Shown: in pieces, positions 34,378 through 46,196 of the stretch
Layout: every line of letters starts with the position of its first letter
How positions within the stretch are numbered: position 1 is the stretch's first letter
Source: Quercus robur
Lineage: Eukaryota; Streptophyta; Magnoliopsida; Fagales; Fagaceae
NCBI RefSeq assembly: GCF_932294415.1
Contig: NC_065535.1
Coordinates: 15,476,282 to 15,540,281 of the forward strand
Length of the DNA stretch: 64,000 nt
Direction of reading: 5' to 3'
Made by a program: the position numbers and the translations under genes
The notes under the pieces: generated by a model
Database searches by the model: none
What the model was told of the DNA's origin: nothing
What the model saw: the letters and a program-made list of their open reading frames with translations, nothing else

Positions 34378-34929
34378 GGCTTTTGTGTTGGAACTGCTAA
34401 GGGCTTGGGAACCCTTGTACAATTCGTAGCCTTCAGAAGCTCTTGAAGGATCAAGCGCCCACGATTTGTTTTTTAATGGAAACACGACTTAATAAAAAAG
34501 GTTTTGATAAGCATTGCAGGGAGGTAAATTTTCCTAACAAGTTAATAGTTAAGAAGCATGATTCAGGGGGTGGGTTGGCTCTGTTGTGGAAGAAGGATGT
34601 ATCAATGGATGTTATTAATTTTATTGAGAATGTGAGAGACCGCGCCCCCGACCCCCTTTTTATAGGATGTTGGGCTAAACTCATGTGAATGGGTGGAGTT
34701 GTGTTATTGCCTCTCAAAATGGAGATTCGACTAGTTATATTTTTCCCTTTAGATTAAGGGTTTTACAATGGAGTCGCCACTTATTTAATTATTGGAAAAA
34801 TAAGAAAACCATAATTGAAAAATTCCTCATTTTATTAATTTGAAATTGAATTTTCATTAATCATAGGAAAATTACATGACTTTGGTCCTAGATACAATCT
34901 AAGATAAAGTACATGGCTTTGTTTCCTAG

Positions 34930-36586
34930 TCTATATATATATATAAAACCGAAGTTTTTGAAGCTCCCACAATTTTCCACGTCAGCACAATATTTAAAAA
35001 AAAAAAAACAAAAAAAAAAACATAATTTAACTTTTCTAAAACCCGATCACTGTCTCTCTCCTCCTGATAAACCCTTTCTTTTTCTTTGCCACTGTTCAAA
35101 CTTTAGAGAGCTTCAATGGCTAAACAAAAAATGTGTTTATAAAAAAGCCAACTATGTTGACTTAAATAACTTCCAGAAACAACGAAACTCATTCATCGCT
35201 GTCAGTATGTCACCACTGAGATAGTTCGCTATATCCAAAATTACGCGAAATCCAAGGCGGGGCAATTCACAAAGGGACCAAGTGTATGAAAACAATTCCC
35301 ATGGCTTTGGTTGGTTGCTCTCAGGATGGGTTCATGATTAGAGAGTCAAAGAGTCTGGCAGGACCAGGATGCATAAGGTTTCTTTTTTAACATTAAAAAA
35401 CAATGCTGCCCCTCTTCTTCGTTACGCATGTGATATGTTCTACTTACATATAATTCTGTCTCTTAAAATTTTTATATGTATAGTTCACTTAATGCTCTAC
35501 AAATTGATCCAAATTCCAAAGGAAATGTTGAATAACAATCGGGACAATTAGAAATTTGAGAATCTGGGTTGCTTAATTATATGATTTTGTAATTACTTTT
35601 TTTTCTTCGATGATTTCTCTTTGTGCCATGCTTTGTGTTTCTTAACAAATTCTATAAACCCTCAAATTCATTCACCAAAAAATTACTTCCAAATCAAACA
35701 ACACGAAAACAAGTTGAGGCAAATCAAAATATAACCGATCAATTATCTTTGGATGTATTCAATTTGTTCTCATTAATGAGATCTTTGAGTTCTTTTATAA
35801 AATAAAATTATAAATAAATAAAGATTTCCGGCTCAGTGATAATGTCCAGTTCATAAATTTTGCTTTAGAAGTCACAGAACATTCTGTTTGCATTTCTTAT
35901 ATACGTTGTTGGTTTTGGTTTTTGCTTGAGTACTTCATATGCCACCCATCTAATGTTGAAATTTGAAATTGATCATTTTGCTTTATTCTTGCCAACTTGG
36001 GATCATTGTTTGTTCAATTACAATATACTTAGTTTGTCTTTGGTGTAATATTTGAGTGGATTCATGTTACAAAATAACTTTTTCATTCCTGTTTTAGAAC
36101 ATGCACATTATGTGTTTGACAAAATATCTCACTCTTGCATCTTTTTAAATTAACTTCATGGTTTGTGCGAAATCTTGGTAAGTTTGTTTGTTTTATTTAT
36201 TTATTTATTTATTTATTTATTTTTTACACCTCTTGGTTTGAGATCATCTATATAGCATATTCTACAACTTATCTATGATTAAAGTATGAATCTTTGATAC
36301 TGCAATTGTGTGGCCACTAGCGAGAAGAAACAATTACGTTAAGCCAATTTTGAAAACTTGACATTTTGGCTAGGTGCCACCGACTTAGTGTTTTTCATGA
36401 CCCATTAAAAACCAAGGGATTAAAATATCAAATTGATATGCAACACCAATAAAAATATTTTTAAATTATATTTCTTTAGATCTTGACATGGAAAATGATA
36501 TATTCAATATTAAAAAAAATATATATAATATTTTTTTAAATTTATTTTCAATAGTTTTCCCGTGCATCGCACGGGTTAGCGACTAG
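34930..36586 (+). mobile_element. Non-autonomous Helitron
   Basis: Starts TCTATATATATATATAAAAC, a common plant Helitron 5' end. It ends CCCGTGCATCGCACGGG (a perfect 7-bp stem with a 3-base loop, 36559-36575) followed after 7 bases by CTAG at 36583-36586 and then T. There is no target-site duplication, as expected. At 1.66 kb it carries no Rep/helicase. The part near 35190-35380 is less A/T-rich and might be captured host sequence, but I could not identify it. It lies within the solo LTR. Confidence 0.85.
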
Positions 36587-37360
36587 TTAAAATTTAAAAA
36601 TCGAAAATTACATGGATAAGCATTTGATCTACTAACCCTTGATCTAAGCTCGAAGGCTATGTTACAAGGTGGGAAGGTGTTAGGCACCCACCTTGCCCGG
36701 TGAAACTGGTCTTCTAGACTATGGTGGCCAACATTCATATGACATCATCCAATATGTTATCAATCAATTTGCATGTTGAATTTAATGTGTGTGCATGTGA
36801 TGACCCTAATTCAATTTATTAAGCATTGAAAAAATAAATTCTAGTGAATGTGTGTGGATGATGATAACCTAGATTCAAGGATTTGAAAGAATTATTAAAC
36901 AAACATGTTTTTCATACTTTTGATATGGATTTAAGATTAAATCTAATGATATGCATGAACATGTAATGAACAACCAAGAACATGTGAAGAACACATAAGA
37001 ACAATTAAAAACATTCAAACATATTCAAGGGAATTATCATGCTTTAATCTTAAATTCTCATCATGACAACATAAACAAATAGTTATGGAAGGAGATTATA
37101 CCTTCATGCAAGATCCATATGGTGGAGGAGAGACTCTTGATGGAGGTCCTAAGGGTGGAGGAAAAGAAGAGGTAGGAGAGGGAGAGTGAGTCTCACTCAA
37201 TACCTTAAGTCTCAAGAAGACCAAGATATGATAAGACTACTCAACTTCACTAGAACTCCAGAGAAGAGAAGAGAGAGGGGGTTTTTTGTGTTTTGGAATG
37301 AAGGAGAGGGGGGAGGTTTATATAGTAGTGGTGGAGGAAATATGGATGGAAGGCCATTTA

Positions 37361-37652
37361 GGTGCCATTTGGATTCGGCTGAATGTTGCGTCTGCGTCTG
37401 CGTTTCAGCTTTTTTTTTTTTTTTTTTTTTTTTTTTCATTTCACGCGTTTTGCAGAAAGGCAGGGACATTAACACTGTAGCAGTACTGTTTATACACTGT
37501 AGCAGTACTGTTCATGGGACCCACAGTCACTTTATTCATAAAAAAATATTAAAAATGGGTCCCACGACACTATTCACACATTTAAAAATTATTTTGTTAC
37601 AGTGTTTTCAGTTTTCAGTTTCAGTAACAATAAGTTCAATCCAAACGGACCC
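37361..37652. mobile_element. Tourist-like (PIF/Harbinger) MITE inside the solo LTR
   Basis: The left end is GGTGCCATTTGGATTCGG and the right end is CAATCCAAACGGACCC, with the 3-bp duplication TTA (37358-37360, 37653-37655). It is 292 bp long with a long poly(T) run inside. Same family as 33763-34100. Confidence 0.82.
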
Positions 37653-40600
37653 TTAATGAGGGTTGACAAAGAATCATGAACTTAGACCTCATTTTAGCCT
37701 TTGGGGAAATTTGGTGCATTAAATGTGGAGATTGATAAGAGTGAGAAGCAAGCAAAGTTCGATTTTCCCATAACTGCTGTAACAGCCCGTAGAACCAACT
37801 TCGAAAAATCATATCTAACTCAATTCTGATCAGAATTGTCTCATTCTTGTGCTCAAATTGAAGCCCCGAATTTCTAGTGTCTGGGAAAATTAACCTCATT
37901 CACAGATTCAAAATATTCTAAGAGATATCGCTGAAATGGTGAGCAGATGTCATTTGTTAGAAAATGGTTTCAGCACAATTAACATTAATAAGTCTCAAAT
38001 TAGCTCCCAATTAACATTAAATGGCTCTAATCACTCCCATTTCAGACTTAATTGGTTCCAAATTTACTCTAATTAAAAGATAATTGCACAAATAACTTAT
38101 TGAATAATTAATGTTTAACTATCTAGTTAATTAGGTGTGTGCAACCCTACCATAAAATGTAGTCCTAACCAATCAAATTATGACACATCATTGATCTCAA
38201 ATTGATTATACTTATAACTAATTGAAATCAATTGTTTATAATCACATATAGTCAGACTCAATTTATGATCGTGCATCTCAGCCATTAAAACTTGATTTGA
38301 TGATAACTTTCAATCTGATGGTCCGATTTGGGCTCATGACCAGTCGATTTAATCGTTACAACATTAAGATCATTTTGGTGAAATGAGATTAAGAATCTAA
38401 TAACTAGAATCAAGATGCATATTTTCAATGTAAAGTTACCCTTTTACCCTCCATGTGAGATTAAATGCGGGTTGCAAAATAGGGTGTCAACAGAGAATCA
38501 CATCTTAGCAAAGGTGGTTGAAGAGGATGGATTTGCATGGTACCTCACATGCTTTTATGGATGGCCCGACTCTAGTTAGAAAGCTAAATCGTGGGCTCTG
38601 TTATCACACTTGTCTTCATTTGTGGATGGTCTATGGCTGTGCATTGGAGATTTCAATGTGATATTGCACTCCACCGAGAAGCTCAGTCATCGGCTGCCTT
38701 CATACAAGCAGATGGATGAGTTCCACGAGGTGTTGGAACAATGCTCTTTATCAGACTTGGGCTTTCTTAGCTACCTTTTCACATAGAATAACAAGCGACT
38801 TGGACTCGCCAACACAAAAAAGCGCCTTGACCGAGCCGTTGCTATTGAGGAATGGAGAGCAAAGTTTCCAAAGAACACAATCACACATCTGTCCTCTCAC
38901 GCATCAGACCATTTACCAATCATTCTCCAGACCAAGGCCTCTAAGTATTGCCTCTCTAGGAGCAATATGGGGTTTAAGTTTGAAGAAGCTTGGTTATTAT
39001 GGGAGGATTGAGAAGCTGTGGTTCAAGAAGGTTGGAATAAAATAGAAGGCATGGGTTCAACTATGGCTAACGTGAAAGAGAGGATTGAAGGGTGTGGTAG
39101 GGAGTTGCATGCATGGGGTGCATCAAAAACACACCCTGACACCAAAAAAATAAAGGCACTTCAAAAGAGGATAGAGGTGTTGAATATGGGTGAGTGCACT
39201 GAAGAAAATAAAACTGAGTTTCTAATGGTCAATAAGGAGTTGGATGACCTCTTGCTTAAACAGGAGATTTTTTGGGCGCAACGTTCTCAAATCTCTTGGC
39301 TTAAACATGGAGATAAGAATACAAAATTCTTTCATTCTAAGGCCTTACAACGAAGACAGAGAAATTTATTCAAGGGATAAAGAATCATGATGACAGATGG
39401 ATGGAGGAAGTGGAAGAGATAGCAGGTGTGGCTACCAGGTATTTTGAGAATATTTTCAAGGTCGGTGAATGTGACAGGTTGGAAGAGTGCCTAGCTACAG
39501 TGCATCCTAAGGTGTCTCCTAATATGTGGGATATTTTGTCTAGTGAATATGGTCTGGAGGAAATTAAAGCAGTGTTGTTCCAAATGGGACCAACAAAGGC
39601 TCTTGGACCTGACAGTATAAATGCTCTCTTTTACCAAAATTTTTGACATATTGTTGGAGATGATGTGATTAATGCAGTGCTGGATTGTCTGAATAATGGA
39701 ATTATGGAACCTGATGTTAATTATACACATATTGTTCTCATTCCTAAAATAAAATCACTAGAAAAAATTACTGATTACAGACCCATTAGCCTTTGTAACG
39801 TCATTTTACAAAATTATCTCAAAGGTCCTGGCAAATAGATTGAAGCAAATCCTCCCCCACTTGATTGCTACCACTCAAAGTGCTTTTGTACCTGGCCGTC
39901 TCATTATTGATAACTTTCTTATAGCATATGAGTCCTTACATGTCATGCATTGTTGCAAAAAAGGTAGAAGAGGTTCCCTTGCTTTGAAACTAGATGTTAG
40001 TAAAGCATATGATCGGGTTGAGTGAGCCTTCCTAAAAGGTATCATGACAAAACTAGGCTTTCTTGAGGTGTGGATTGAGCGGGTCATGTGTTGTGTATCT
40101 ACCCCCTCGTTTTCTGTCTGTATCAATGGAAAATCCTATGGTAACATTATTCCGTCTAAAGGGCTTCGACAGGGAGACCCATTATCTCCTTATTTGTTTC
40201 TTTTATGTACAGAGGGTTTCTCATCATTACTTGTAAAAGCTGAGGTAGAGAACAGGTTGCATGGAGTGTTTATATGTAGGAGAGCTCCTAGCATATCTCA
40301 CTTATTATTTGCAGATGATTCCCTACTCTTTTGCCGAGCCACTCAAGATGAGGTTCAAGAAATAGTGGATATTTTGCAGCTCTATGCCACGGCTTTTAGG
40401 CAGCTTATAAATCTTGAGAAATCCTCAATATATTTTAGCAGCAACACAGATGGTGGGCAACGAAATTGGATAAAAACTAGGCTGAATGTTAAGGAAGTGG
40501 GCTGGTTTAAAACCTACCTGGGCTTACCAACACTGATTGGATGCTCAAAATATCAAGTTTTTGCCTTTCAAAAGGATAAAGTGTGGAAAAAGCTAGAAGG

Positions 40601-41337
40601 ATGGAAGGGGATAATGCTATCTAGAGCCAGAAAAGAGGTGTTAATAAAGGTCGTTTCTTAATCTCTACCAACATATACTATAGGGTTGTTTCAACTCCCT
40701 GTGAAGCTTTGTGATGAGCTCAATGCCATGTGCGCAAGATTTTGGTAGGGGCAGGTGGGAAATGAGAGGAAAATTCATTAGAAGAGTTAGGACTCACTAT
40801 CTAAACCAGTGTTGTCAATACCGTATCATACCGGCCGGTACGGCTGGAATATACCGTACCGGCCGGTGATCTGGTACGGTTAACCCCTACGTTTCGTACC
40901 GGTAAAAATACCGGCCGTACCGGCCTCGTACCGGCCAATACCAGCTGTACCGGCCGGTATTTGAATACCGGACCGAAACGTTAAAAAAACTTGTTTTGTT
41001 AATTCTGACATTTTCAAGGGTAAGATTGTAATTTTATTAAATCCTAATTCTAAAACCCTAAGTTCCTAACACTACCCAGTTCCCGCACAGCCCTCTTTCT
41101 TTCTTTCTCTCTCTCACGCTCTCTCTCAGCTACTCTGTTCTCTCAGTCTCTCGGCCAATCTTTCTCTCACTCTCGGCAGCTCCGCTGCTCTGTTTCTCAG
41201 TCGCCGACTCGCCGCTGCTCTGTTTCTCAGTTGCTGCTACTCTGTCTCTCACTCGCTGCCGCTGCTCTGTCTCTCACTCGCCGCTGCTCCGTCTCTCACT
41301 CGCCGCTGCTCCGTCTCTCACTCTCTCGGCCACTCTC

Positions 41338-41675
41338 AGGTAACGTTTTGTCTTAATTTTTTATGTGTGGAATTATATTTCATGTGGAATATGATAAATA
41401 AAAACTTGATTATTGTGTTTATGAATTGATAGCAAAATTGGTTATTGTGTTGGTTCTGTGTTCATGAATTGATATATATTGTTGTTTCATTCTTGATTTT
41501 GGTCTTAGGTAACATTTTGTCTTAATTTTTTCTGTGTGGAATTATACTTCATGTGGAATATGATAAATAAAAACTTGATTACTGTGTTTATGAATTGATA
41601 GCAAAATTGATTATTGTGTTGGTTCTGTGTTCCTGAATTAATATATATTGTTGTTTCATTTTTTATTTTGGTTAG
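41338..41675. repeat. 169-bp tandem duplication in the hAT leader
   Basis: AGGTAAC(G/A)TTTTGTCTTAAT occurs at 41338 and again at 41507, and the text after each is nearly identical for about 165 bp. Each copy begins with a potential 5' splice site (CAG or TAG followed by GTAAC), upstream of the transposase ATG at 41778. Confidence 0.85.
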
Positions 41676-41777
41676 CTTCAAATATTGGGTTAGTAATTTA
41701 CAACTTAGTATGACTATTAATAAAAAGGTAACTAGAGTTATTAACAAATAATTGATGGTATATTTGCAGTGTAAATT

Positions 41778-44269
41778 ATGACTGAAAATCAGTCAAGTGT
41801 AGCATCTGGCCCGGCTGTAAGGTCCGAGGATCTAGCATGGGCTTATGGCCGTGCTGTGCCGGATGCAAGAAATAACACCCAGTGTACTTTTTGTTGTAAA
41901 ATGATAAGGGGGGGGGGGGGAGGAATTACTAGGCTCAAGTATCATTTAGCTGGGATTTCGGGTGATGTTGAAGCATGTAAAAAAGTATCTGAAGATGTAA
42001 AATGGCAAATGAAACAGTTGATTGAAGATTTAAAGAAAAGTAAACAGAAAAAAAGAAGAATGAATAAAGAAATTGCAAATCCCTATGATGTAGAGGAGGA
42101 GGAGGAGGAGGATGATCATCATCATGATGAAGGTAATAATGATAATGAGAGAGGGGGTTCAAAGAGTCATTCATCAGTTAGTAATTATAACACTAAGGGG
42201 AAAGAAAAAGTTGGAGAAAAGTCAAACATTAAATCCTATTTTGCTCCAAGAACAAAACCTGGTTCTCAACCGTTCATAAGGTCTTCTTTGGCCTCAAAGC
42301 AAATGGTTGAGAAGGCAAGAATGAATTTTGCAAGATGGTGGTACCATGCTAATATACCTTTCCATGCCGCTCACTCTGTGTATTACCAAGAAGCTTTAGA
42401 TAATGTAACAGCTATTGGGCCTGGTTTTAAGGGACCTTCTTATCATGACTTGAGGGGGCCTTTATTACAAAAACATGTGGGTGAAATGAATGATTATCTC
42501 TTAGATGTGAAAAATGATTGGAAAGTTTATGGGTGTTCAATTATGTCAGATGGGTGGACAAATCAAAAGAGAGCTCCAATCATTAATTTTTTAGTGTATT
42601 GTCCTAGAGGTACCATGTTTCTTAAATCCCTTGATGTGTCAGACCTAACAAAGGATGCAGATACATTGTTTAAGTTGTTTGATAAAGTTGTTCAAGAAGT
42701 TGGGCCTGAGAACGTTGTGCAGTTCATTACAGATAATGATGCTTCTTACAAGTCTGCAGGAAAGAAGCTAATGCAAAAATATGGGACATTCTATTGGTCT
42801 CCTTGTGCAGCCTATTGCATTGATTTAATGTTGGAAAATTTTTCTGATAAAAGATATTTTCCTATCATTGATGAAACCATTCAAAAGGCTCAAAAGATTA
42901 CCAAATTCATATACAACCATGGCAAGATTTTAGCTTTGATGAGAAGCGACTTCACTAATGGTAGGGATTTGATTCGTCCAGCCATCACAAGGTTTGCAAC
43001 TGAGTTTTTAAGTCTTCAATGCTTGACTAAGTTCAAGAAAGAACTTAGGCAAATGTTTACTTGTGATCAATGGGTCGAATCTCGATATGCTAGGGATGTC
43101 ATGGGAAAAGAGGTGGCTGCAATTGTTTTGGAAGATAGAGAGTTTTGGTTACAATGTCAACAAATAGTGAAGATTAGTGAGCCTTTGGTTAGAGTACTAC
43201 GTCTTGTAGATGGGGATGAAAAATCATCAATGGGATACTTGTATGAGGCAATGGATGAAGCAAAGGAGAATATAAAAGCAAGGTTGAAGAATAAAATTTC
43301 TGCATATATACCATTTACTAGTGTCATTGATGCTAGATGGGATAAACAACTCCATAGTCCATTGCATGCAGCAGGTTGTTATCTTAACCCTGGAATCTTC
43401 TTTAGGCCATCATTTAAGAAGCAAAAAGATGTTACAAAAGGCCTACTTAGTACCATTATAAGGCTGGTTTCTGATCCTGATGAGCAAGATATTCTTAGTT
43501 CTCAAATTGAATCATACAAAAAGTCTTTAGGTGACTTTGGAATGCCTATGGCAATCAGCCAACGTGAAAAACTAAGTCCAGGTATGCTATATGTATCTAT
43601 ACATACGTACATATATATATATATATATACACATTTCATTTGAAAGTTTGTTATTTGCTTTGTACTAAATTAATAATTTCTTTTATTTTTGGAAGTTGCT
43701 TGGTGGGAGCAATTTGGAAATGACACTCCGGAATTACAAAAGTTTGCAATTCGAGTGCTAAGTCAGTGTTGTAGTGCAACTGGTTGTGAAAAAGCTTGGA
43801 GCACATTTGAGTTTGTCCATTCCAAGAGGAGAAATAGGCTTGAGCATAAACATTTGAATGACTTGGTGTATGTTCGGTATAATTTGTTGTAACGAGAAAG
43901 GTATGTTTTTAAATATATTCAATTTTTATTTTGAATGATTAGAAAATGTCACCAATGTATGATATTGATTTTGGTAGGAACATTAGAAGGACAAAGGATT
44001 ACTTGGATCCTGTAAGCCTTGATAATATTGATTTAATGGAGGATTGGGTAGCTGAGGATTCTGAATTTTTGTTACTAACTGAGGAAGATGTGAATTGGGA
44101 TAGCATTGAAGAACCATTAGCAACAATGACTTTAGAAGATGATAATGATGATGATGATGATGTTGTTGTACTTGATGAGGAAGATGGTGAAAATGATGTT
44201 GTGTTGACAGATGCTAATACTCATGTGTATTATGGTCCTGATGTAAATCCTTTTGAAGGATGGGAGTAG
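41778..44269 (+). pseudogene. hAT transposase (BED finger, DUF659, hAT dimerisation domain), one stop
   Basis: Exons 41778-43581, 43696-43900 and 43978-44269 by GT-AG joints; about 766 codons. Residues about 14-70 are a BED zinc finger (CTFCCKMIR...KYHLAG). A Lys-rich and Asp/Glu-rich linker follows. DUF659 lies near residues 210-360 with IMSDGWTNQKRAPIINFLVY and FITDNDASY. The C-terminal dimerisation domain (WWEQFGNDTPELQKFAIRVL, CEKAWSTFEFVHSKRRN) is in exon 2, and exon 3 is an acidic tail. One in-frame TAA at 43890-43892 lies just after the dimerisation core (RYNLL), leaving the catalytic core open. A run of 13 G (41908-41920) encodes extra glycines inside the zinc finger. The exon 3 joint is chosen for frame; a second acceptor at 43942 is out of frame. 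Confidence 0.88.
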
Positions 44270-44455
44270 ATCTTGTGTAATTTGTGTTTATTTGTTTTCT
44301 TTGTGTGTAATGAACAATTTTATATTGTGTTTTTTTTTTAGTTGATGTTAAAGTTTCAAACAATGAATTATTTGTTCTTAATTGAAGTAATGTTTTATGA
44401 TAAACATGAATTTTTGAGGTATTGTTTTATGGTAAATAGAGATTTTGTGTATGTA

Positions 44456-44486
<31 letters not shown>

Positions 44487-46182
44487 TAAATATATAAAAT
44501 AACGGTAAACCCGAAACGGTACACCGGTATTGACCGGTATCCGAAATATACCGTACCGGTGGCCAAACTGGTACGGCCTCCAGTATGGTATTGACAACCT
44601 TGATCTAAACCAAAGAAGGAGGGTGGTATGGGCTTTAGGGATATTCGTTGTTTTAATCTAGCAATGCTAGCCAAGCAAGGTTGGAGGTTGCTGCAACCAA
44701 AGGATACGCTGCTATATAAATGTTTCAAAGCGAAGTACTTTCCACGGTGCAATTTTTTGGAGGCAGAGGATGTACCTAATAGTTCCTATGTGTGGAAGAG
44801 CATTATTGCGACTAAATTGATCCTAAAGAAAGGAAGCTGTTAGACGGTGGGAGATGGTTCTAAAATTCGGGTACTTAAAGACAAATGGATTCCGAACTAT
44901 CCCACTAATAAGGTGCTGCATCCACTGGTGGAAGAAGAGTGGGAATGGTGGGTTTCGGAGCTAATTGATTGGTCAACCAAGCATTGGGATAGGCAATTAC
45001 TTGATCTGAAGTTTCACCGTGAAGATGCAGATGCAATCTCTCAGATTCCACTGAGTCATTGACAAACAAATGATACTTTGTTTTGGTTGCACTCCACAGA
45101 GGGGGAATTTTCGATAAAAACAGGGTACCATTTGGCTAAAGAGTTAAAGAGGGAGAATGATGTAAATGGAGAGAACTCATTGTCGGTGGGAAGTAGCACA
45201 GTGTGGGGCAAGTTATGGAAACTCCACATACCAAACAAGGTCCGAAATTTTGCATAGTGCACTTGCCATGAAATTCTGCTTACTCAAGAGAAGCTTGCTC
45301 GAAGACTCATTATGGAGGATGACACATGCCTCCTATGCAAAAGAGACTCAAAATCTGCAATTCATGCCTTATGGGAGTGTAGTGTGGCTCAGGATGTGTG
45401 GGTGGGCTGTGCGAGATGGTTGCAAAAAATGGTGGGAGGACAACTTGATGTGCTGCAACTAGTGGAGGAGCTACTGAAAAAATTAACAACTGAGGAGCTC
45501 GAGCTATTTTGTGTCTAGGCTTGGTTGATTTGGAATCAACGGAATACTACTATCCATGGTGGGAGTATGCAAGACCCGTCTCGGCTGAACAAGAGAGCAA
45601 CAAAATTTTTGGAGGAGTTTAGGGAAGCTCAACAACACCTGGCGATCCAAACATCCATTGCTAGAGAAGTCCAGTGGAGCCCACCGTCGAAAAATGGATT
45701 TAAGCTAAACTTTAATGCAACCATTTTTGAGGATTTAAATGCATCGGGGTTCGGTGCAGTTATACGCAATGAGGAGGGCGAAGTGATGGCAACCTTGGCA
45801 ACGAGAGGACCACCCGTTTCTGATTGTGAGGAGGCTGAGGAGTTGGCTTGCCGCAAAGCCTTGGAGTTTGCTATGGATGCGGGTTTCATCAAGCTTCTCA
45901 TAGAGGGTGATAATGTGTCAGTCATGCGGACCATTTCACGCTCACAGCCTAACAGTTCACGTTTGGGACACTTGTATGAGGATATCCAATGTTTATGCAT
46001 AGGCCTACGAGCCGTGTCAGTTGGGTGGGTAAGCCGTACAACCAATGGTATGGCTCATTGTTTAGCAAAGTTTGCTAGAGGGATTGTTGATGAGATTGTA
46101 TGGATGGAGGAATCACCCCCCCCCTACTCTAGAAGCTCTGTATTTGGACTTGGCTAAATTTTAATGAAATTCATTCACTTTC

Positions 46183-46196
46183 AAAAAAAAAAAAAA
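46183..46196 (+). other. Poly(A) tail of LINE-1b
   Basis: The A run after TTCATTCACTTTC ends the element; the last four A's before AGAGTCATAA belong to the target-site duplication. Confidence 0.85.

Larger units (their letters stand above)
34631..38492. mobile_element. Solo-LTR fossil carrying a Helitron and a MITE
   Basis: Bounded by TG...CA (TGTGAGAGACCGCG at the left, AGGGTGTCAACA at the right) and a 5-bp duplication GAGAA (34626-34630, 38493-38497). The interior has no gag, protease, RT or integrase, so it reads as a single LTR left after recombination. Net of its two passengers it is about 1.9 kb. A long LTR with GGAGTCGCCACTTATT-type text suggests Gypsy kin, but this is from memory. 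It is a non-coding relic, younger than LINE-1b, into whose endonuclease region it inserted. Confidence 0.75.
40807..44602 (+). mobile_element. Near-complete hAT (Ac-type) DNA transposon
   Basis: 3,796 bp with termini CAGTGTTGTCAATACCGTA and, inverted, CAAGGTTGTCAATACCATA, flanked by the 8-bp duplication ATCTAAAC (40799-40806, 44603-44610). Removing the element and one duplication restores the LINE-1b frame DSLSKPKKEGGMGF, which confirms the boundaries. Both subterminal zones are packed with TACCGG/CCGGTA words (TACCGGCCGGTA several times on the left), the expected transposase-binding arrays. The left non-coding part also has a CT/CGC-rich minisatellite (41090-41337) and a 169-bp tandem duplication. 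It carries one three-exon transposase gene. Confidence 0.95.
34374..46157 (+). pseudogene. LINE-1b ORF2 remnant (endonuclease, RT, RNase H), split in three
   Basis: Piece 1 (34374-34630) gives the endonuclease start: MRLLCWNC, a stop, GLGNP, then ICFLMETRLNKKGF. Piece 2 (38498-40806) continues it with CIGDFNVILHSTEKL and SSHASDHLPIILQ (intact SDH motif), then the RT with GLRQGDPLSPYLF and FADDSLLFCRAT, ending in the run CARFWWG-like. Piece 3 (44611-46157) picks up in frame at PKKEGGMGFRDIRCFNLAMLAKQ, followed by the zf-RVT region (CLLCKRDSKSAIHALWECS) and RNase H (LNFNATIFED, EEAEELACRKALEF, EGDNVSVM, TNGMAHCLAKFARG). In the RNase H the first catalytic Asp reads Asn (FNA for FDG). Stops and frame changes recur throughout, for example at 39646, 40026 and 45063. 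It is inactive. Confidence 0.92.
32601..46196 (+). mobile_element. Full-length plant L1-type LINE (LINE-1b), broken by nested insertions
   Basis: Flanked by a 14-bp target-site duplication AAAAAGAGTCATAA (32587-32600 and 46197-46210). Copy B of the segmental duplication holds the unoccupied site at about 58939. Net length without the insertions is about 5.6 kb. It has a short 5' UTR, ORF1 from 32743, ORF2 from 34374 to 46157 and a poly(A) tail at 46183. Insertions inside it are a Tourist-like MITE (33763-34100), a solo LTR with its own passengers (34631-38492) and a hAT transposon (40807-44602). ORF2 has several stops and frame changes besides. It belongs to a different family from LINE-1a, as its 3' end lacks the UUCG hairpin. 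Confidence 0.94.

Noticed and set aside
37186-37656. 156-codon plus-strand frame
   Set aside because: Spans the end of an LTR fossil and a MITE including its poly(T) run; an accident of composition.
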